A DNA stretch of 64,000 nucleotides, taken from the NCBI RefSeq assembly GCF_000471905.2, contig NW_006498233.1:3405658-3469657 (forward strand), given 5' to 3'. A model generated the notes under the pieces. The model saw only the letters and a list, made by a program, of their open reading frames with translations, ran no database searches and was not told the DNA's origin. Every line of letters starts with the position of its first letter. Position 1 is the first letter of the stretch. A program made the position numbers and the translations under genes. Shown here one piece after another: positions 58,380 to 64,000 of this stretch. This DNA is from Amborella trichopoda (lineage: Eukaryota; Streptophyta; Magnoliopsida; Amborellales; Amborellaceae).

Positions 58380-59330
58380 CGGAAAGGTTTCTATATTTTT
58401 CCTACAGCATAGAAGATCTATGTTTTTCTTACTATTCAGCCGTTCAAGTTTGAACAAGAGAGTCACTCACCGTTTGATCTTAGAGCCGATATCTCAAAGT
58501 ATTTTATTTTTAGTTTTTTTTTATACAAATTGTATGAATATGAAATTTGGTACATAGCATCTTTTCATTGGGGCGCACCAATAAAAAATATTAAAAATAA
58601 ATTTTTGCTAGTGCGAGTTTAATATAGGATTGGATATCTAAAATTTGGTGTAAAAAAAATTTCTAGAAAAAAAATTAAAAATAAAATAGTGTAGAGATGT
58701 GATAATGTGATTGGGGCAATCTTAGCCCTCCATTCAAAATAAGGGAAGTATATAAGTTTTATGCAGTAGAAGAAGCATATAAAGCTTGCCATTTAATTTT
58801 AATTTTTTTTTTGTTAAAATCAATATGAGGTACTATGTCAAACGTTTCTGCCTGTTTTTAAATAATCTCTAAAAATGTTCTCCAAAACAAAGAAGTTGGA
58901 GGGTTCGCCTGTGACTGTTTAACCGAGAAGTAGCCTAGCACAAGGAGATGAGGATATACTAATGTTAATGAAAGTTCGAATCAAAGTTCCTACATTAAAC
59001 TCGCACTAACGAAAAATATAAAAAATATATATTTTCAATAAAATAAATTGACCAAAATACTTCTGAAAGTATCAATGAGTATTTTGGTCATTATTTTTTA
59101 TCGAAAAATTATTGTTATTATTTTTTATAGGTGTGCCCCAATGGGAAGATGGCACGTACCATATTTCATATTAAAAAAAAAATTGTATTAAAAAAATTAA
59201 AAATAAAATACTTGAAGACGTCGGATCTAAGATCAAACGGTGAATGACTTTCTTAATAAAAAATGGTCGGCTGGATAGTAGAAAGAACATAGAACTTCTA
59301 TGTTGTAGGGGTAACATAGAGAGCTTTCCC
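58380..59330. mobile_element. Element with ~300-bp terminal inverted repeats
   Basis: The left arm starts 'ggaaaggtttctat'. Read inverted, the right arm starts 'gggaaagctctctat'. Shared phrases along the arms include 'catagaag-tctatgtt', 'caccgtttgatcttaga', 'caagtattttatttttaa', 'cattggggc-cacc' and 'tagtgcgagtttaat'. The ~330-bp centre is AT-rich with no gene. Target duplication not resolved. Probably a long-TIR Mutator-like or foldback non-autonomous element. Confidence 0.7.
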
Positions 59331-59456
59331 TAATGAAAATTAAATTGGGCAAAATTTGTTGCCATAAATCGTTCTATTCAAATTCATATATTCGATTGGA
59401 AAGTAATACCCAGGCTAATGAAAAGTAGGCAACAGCTTATTATTGCCCTCCAGCAT

Positions 59457-59700
59457 TAGTGGTTAAGGGCCGCGAAAGCTGAGGAAATTGATAACGGCTA
59501 ACCATCATTTCAAAGTGTTGGCCGTTAAGGGTCGAAACCCTACAATTGTTGACCATCGCCTCGAAGCAGTGGCAGTGAAGGTGAAGGGTTAGAAACCAAC
59601 AATGGCTGACCATCGCTTTGAAGGGTTGGTAGTTAAAGCTCAGAAGATCAAAGGTGAACAAGTAATGATTGATCATCGCCACAAAGTGTTGGGGATTAAA
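59457..59700. repeat. Tandem repeat before a second Tat LTR
   Basis: About four units of 52-63 bp marked by '(a/g)accatcgc-tcgaag--gttgg' near 59495, 59553, 59608 and 59670. It lies directly upstream of a Tat-type LTR start, like the arrays at 9.0-9.6 kb. The minus-strand ORF through it has no known motif. Confidence 0.75.
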
Positions 59701-59823
59701 GGCTAGGATAGATAACCTGGGTATTCGAATGAATGACCTTTCACTCTTTTAATTCTGGTAACTTTGGTGTTTTAACTTTTTAATGCCCACCTGTTCCTCA
59801 AATAAAATAGTAAGATGAGCAAC

Positions 59824-61080
59824 TGTTGATACCCATCTGAATTTTAGGCTCAAGGAATTGCCAGAAACTTGTAACCCTGCTCTATAAGGACCATACTAGC
59901 TTAGTACACCAAACCCCGTAGTCTACTATCCTTAGGAAAACTATCAAATCCACCCAAATCCATTTAAACCACTCAATCTTATTAGAATTTGTCTAGATCA
60001 GTCTAAGTTGATCGAGAACAACTTAGAAATCTCATAGAATGATCAATCAAGAATGCCAACATGTGTTGTAATTGGTTAGACCACCACTACTGGATTCAAT
60101 AGGATTTCGTGCACCAGGTAGGGGCTGATCTAATCTAGTGACGCGAAGCATGTCACTGACCTCAATTGGGCCTAGCAAAGCAGTGCATGTTGATGCCCTC
60201 TTTGGCCTCCAAAATCTTCTAAATTTTTTTTAAAGGCCCCCAGATGTTTTAGGGGTCAGATGGGTCGGTTTTGACTGATTCTTGGGGGGATTTTGATTGG
60301 ATTTAGACCAATTATCCATAGGAATCCTATTCTTAAGCTAATTAAAAGACCTAATACCAATTGGGTTAGTGCCTAAATTAAAGCCTATGCAAACTCCCCC
60401 TTTTAGCCTCTCATAATTCGCAACAAAAAATCCTTACAATTTAGAGACCTTCAAATCCTAGAAAACTAACAAAAAATCTATTGGAAAATATTAACCAAAA
60501 ATCGAATAGAAATTAAAAAGAAAAAATCCTTCAAAATTAGACAAAAAAATCCATTTAGTTAGAAACCCTAGGGGCCCTAGAAATCATAGAGCTAGGGAAC
60601 CCTGGGTGATCCAACTATAAGCTAATTCTAGGTGATCTAACCCTAAGCCAATTATCTACACCCGATTCCCTATAATCTTCAAAACCCTAAATCAAAACTC
60701 TCGGATGACCATGCCCTAAATATTTTTCATTCAAACAAAGCTTTAAGATTGGGGATAAAAACACTTTTAAGTGTTAGTCTAATTCGGGCCACCAACTCCG
60801 GGTTCCAGCCAAAGGGTGTTGGATCCCAAGTAAGTTATTTTTTTAATTAATTTCCAGTTTATTTCCCTTTTTTACTTTCCTGTTTTTTTTCTTTTTATGG
60901 ATTTTGCATGATTTGAAGCAGGTTCTACCGATGGTTCTCAAAGAGGGTTGATCTTTCGAATTCAAAATCTATCTTTGAACCATAATTTGCTGGCTATAAA
61001 TTTTAACCATTTGAAATATAAACTCAACGAGGTTTTCAGATTTGGTTGTAAACGAGGGGCCAAAATCAGCGGTTAATTTA
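59824..61080 (+). mobile_element. Second Tat Ty3/gypsy LTR (plus strand)
   Basis: Starts 'tgttgatacccatctgaatt' after 'taagatgagcaac', paralleling the LTR start at 10236. Downstream phrases such as 'gtgttggatcccaagtaagt' (about 60828) also fit Tat LTRs. The right boundary is a guess based on where recognisable LTR-like sequence ends. No paired LTR is in the window. Confidence 0.5.
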
Positions 61081-62640
61081 CTGGGTGAGGCAGGCCATTT
61101 GAAGGAATTGGGCTCCATGAGCCACTTCAGGGGAAGCGTGATCCCATAAGGGATTGGAGCTCTCCATGTGGTCTAGAACACCAACTCCTATTAGGCTACC
61201 GAGCTTCTAAGTTGAATTGAAACTATGTAGATATCAACTCAAGAAAAGCACATATGGCACCTGAGAGGAAAATGGTCCTTTCATAAAGCTCTTTATTTAT
61301 TTCTGGGTAGATTGATCTGACGGCACCTGTAGAAACCTTGTTACTCGCGTTCACTTCCTCTAACATTGGATGGGTCAAAATACCTCTATTTAATTAGTTA
61401 CAAATGGCTCAACAAGGGGGAAGGAAATAGAGAAAAGTACTATATGTCATTTGCATACAAGGAGCTTCTTCTGTTTTCTTTCTTTTGTGTTACACCAGTT
61501 GCCTCTCACATTGCTTTTATAGATAATTTGTGAGCTCCTCCTGTTGTAATTACTAATGTGCCTAGCAATTACAACACTTGTGGAGCAGTGGAATAACATA
61601 GTGGTCTTCGGTATAACATAGTGGTTTGGTCTTCGGTAATCACTTGTATACTTATCGTACCCCTTTCACGTTATGTTAAAGTGATTAGTGACCTTAGAGG
61701 ATTATAGTTATTCATTGAGAATATGCAAGGCCACTCTGGTCCTCATGATACCTATTTTGATTAATTGTGAGTTTAAATAATTTAATGGGGGTATTTGACA
61801 AGGTGTACCAATGAAAAATATGGGTTATTCTGAAAAAGTATTTCTTGCACCGGAGAGCACTAAGCATTTGTTAAGATGGACACTCCAGAGCATGTCCACA
61901 TAGCAAAGGGTTTATGTCAAGGTAGGTTAACTGTGTGCAAATGAAATCTGGGTTGTACAAGTGCCCTAGCATCGAACTAAGTTATAATTTTGATACTTTG
62001 TCTAGATCTTGCACTAGGGTGCCTGGTTTATCCTAAGGAGTATATTTAAGGAAAGGTTTAATCTTTTTTAGAAGTGGACTAAGGCAGAGTCTAGGAGGTG
62101 TCAAAACTTCCACCTAAACATGCATGCATTGCTTTCGAAATTTGAAGCCAGGGTTTTGGGCTATCATGGAGACTCTGAGGCTCTTATAAGGGCCGGTCTC
62201 CTTGAGTTTAGGTGAAGTCATGGCCCTTGGAACCATACTAATAAGGGCTGGTCTCCTTGACTTGGGTGAAGTCAAGGCCCTTTGAACCATACTAATAAAG
62301 GCATGGGCTACCTCCTGAGTGCTTCTAATGGCTGAGCTGGGGAAGGTGACATTCACCTTGTTATGCTTACCCCATTGATCAAGGGCAAGCTCAACATCTT
62401 GCTTTAAGAGGTGGCCCTTTCTAACACAGTACCCCCTCTTGGTTATAGTTGGGTCTTGCTCTTGGTGATTCCTTAAGTGGGCTGAATCCAGGGGTGAGCT
62501 CCATAGTGGTGGCAGGCCCTTGTTTAGAGATCTATAGCTTATTATTGGTTGACGAGTATGGCACAAGGGTCTCCAACAGGAAAATCTAAATGCAAACATG
62601 AGTATTGTTTTTTGTAAATTGTAACTAAAGTTTGATTAAG
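61081..62640. other. No assigned gene; one unidentified ORF
   Basis: Unassigned, including a minus-strand open frame of 161 codons (62599-62114) without a recognised domain. Its lower part covers a 55-bp tandem duplication (62186-62298, unit 'ataaggg-c-ggtctccttga'), which explains the repeated peptide in it. I do not consider it a supported gene. Confidence 0.4.
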
Positions 62641-64000
62641 TGGTTAAAGAGTTACAAGAGGAGGCCTCCAGGAAAAGGAAAACATAAAGAAAGTAAGAAG
62701 GAAAAGAAAAGTACAACTAGGTTATGAGCTTGAAGCAACTTTTGCTAAAGCATCTGCAAATAAATTCCTGTGTGTGTTCATATGTGAAAATATGACCTGT
62801 CTCCCCCTTAATTTCGTTTGAATTTCAGACATTGCATTTGTCCATTTCTAAAGGTTAGAAGTGGGAATGGTGCACTATTTCATGACATTGGAGGAATCTC
62901 CTCCAATGATGACCTGGTTGAAAATATCATAGAGGTTTAAAATTGCGTATTTGAGACTTAAGAGCTTTGCCTCTATCACCTGACAAGGTGGTAGCTGACC
63001 TTTTATTGTCCAAATAATTAGGCATTTTTCATCCCTTAGTACCTCTCCATATCTTTCCTACATTTCGTTATTTTTGACACTACCATCAAAATTCAATTTC
63101 ACCCACTATAAAGGAGGGGGATCCAGGTTTCTACCTCTCTGACCTTCTGTCTCCTGAGGAACAAAAGTGATTGAAGGTCATCTCAAAATCTTCCTTGGGG
63201 ACATTTTTTAATCCCTCTTGTGCTAGCACCCATGTCATTATAGCTCACGTAATGGTTTTCTTTAATGTTTCAAGAGACCTACACCTCTGTTTAATCATTC
63301 TAAAATTTCTCTTTTTTCTCAAATGTTCCATAAAACTGCTCCCACTATCATTTTCCTTCGTGACATAGCTAACTTGGAGAAAGGCATTGAAGATATGGGC
63401 ACCATCAGCTGATTTATGGATCTGGCATAATCCATGCACACTGAATTTTTCGTGACCACAGTTTGTTGCAAAATCACAATGCATGAGAAGGTGATCATTG
63501 GAATCAGAAGCCTTCCTATACAAGATGCACGCATTGGCTAAAATCATTCATCTTTTTTGTAGTGCTCAATGGAAAATGCTTTTCTTGCCAGCCATAGGAA
63601 TGCCTTAACTCGAAGTGGTACCTTCAAAGCCCACACTTTGGAGGGTCCGACTTTCTACACAAACTACCTATTATGGCTAAGTAAAACATATAAGGATTTG
63701 ACCATGAATATTCCTTCTGGCTCCAATTCCCAAATATAATTGTCTTCTCTTTCTGGGAAGTAGTAATGTCTACGCATAGTCACAACATCTCTATATATTG
63801 CAACACCACATAAGCAGTATTTGTCGGTATATAAGAAATACCTCCCACACGGCTTGTGCCCCTCACCAGATGGTACTTCTCTTACTAGGAATGCATTATT
63901 GGAAGCAATCCTATAGATTTACAGGAACAAGAGTTTTAGTGTGGTTGCCGATCCATTTTGTAGTCCAGAATTTTATTTTTCTCCCATCCCCAACTAACAT
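62640..64000 (-). mobile_element. 3' part of an L1-type LINE with zf-RVT and RNase H
   Basis: On the minus strand, 'ACILYRKASDSNDHLLMHCD' (63530-63470) is the zf-RVT domain that follows plant LINE RT. 'WVKLNFDGSVKNNEM' (about 63105-63060) begins the RNase H domain, and 'VIFSHMNTHRNLFADALAKV' (about 62800-62735) is its end, with the usual A-D-A-L-A. In-frame stops lie between these blocks. The element runs off the right edge, so its RT may be intact beyond it. The 3' tail was not located precisely. Confidence 0.75.

Noticed and set aside
62114..62599. 161-residue minus-strand ORF as a gene
   Set aside because: No recognised domain, and its C-terminal half encodes a 55-bp tandem duplication; listed only as unassigned.

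Overview
This window is nuclear DNA from a flowering plant with a large, repeat-filled genome. The evidence is GT-AG exons of a plant 4-coumarate:CoA ligase-like gene, Ty3/gypsy (Tat lineage) and Ty1/copia retrotransposons, L1-type LINEs with a plant RNase H domain, hAT, PIF-like and Mutator-like elements, a plant mobile domain, and an integrated caulimovirid-type pararetrovirus. The species cannot be told from the sequence. I found no intact protein-coding gene. Almost everything recognisable is a mobile element or a relic.

Layout. 1-6.4 kb: minus-strand Tat-lineage pol whose RT core is deleted, with a plant mobile domain (PMD) coding relic directly 5' of it on the same strand. 6.6-11.6 kb: four successive tandem-repeat zones (143-bp minisatellite, GC hairpin array, two short-unit arrays), then a polypurine tract and a plus-strand Tat LTR broken by a 578-base assembly gap. 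13.5-39.1 kb: five exons, in order and on the plus strand, of a decayed 4CL-like acyl-CoA synthetase gene. Its first visible intron is about 21 kb and holds a segmental duplication, a LINE, a 1.9-kb hAT element, an inverted pararetrovirus integrant (22.4-26.6 kb) and a degraded copia element (26.9-31.4 kb).

39.6-43.4 kb: a copia element with two LTRs and a 5-bp target duplication. Its RT/RNase H part has been replaced by an antisense fragment resembling the 5' end of a phytyl-ester-synthase-like gene. 43.5-47.2 kb: a 3.7-kb element with PIF/Harbinger-like ends, containing a 157-bp tandem array and a 434-bp foldback MITE. 47.2-50.6 kb: short MITE-like pieces and unassigned DNA. 50.6-57.9 kb: a large non-coding LTR element (LARD-like) with ~1.5-kb LTRs. 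One LTR carries a nested 392-bp Mutator-like MITE, and the interior has a cryptic ~190-bp repeat. 58.4-59.3 kb: a long-inverted-repeat element. 59.4-61 kb: a second Tat 3' end with its own tandem repeats. 62.6-64 kb: the 3' part of a minus-strand LINE.

The most informative observations are the fossil 4CL-like gene split by a giant transposon-filled intron, the host-gene fragment inside the copia element together with LTR evidence for when it arrived, and the nested elements whose target duplications give relative ages. All family assignments rest on motifs read by eye; no database search was possible.
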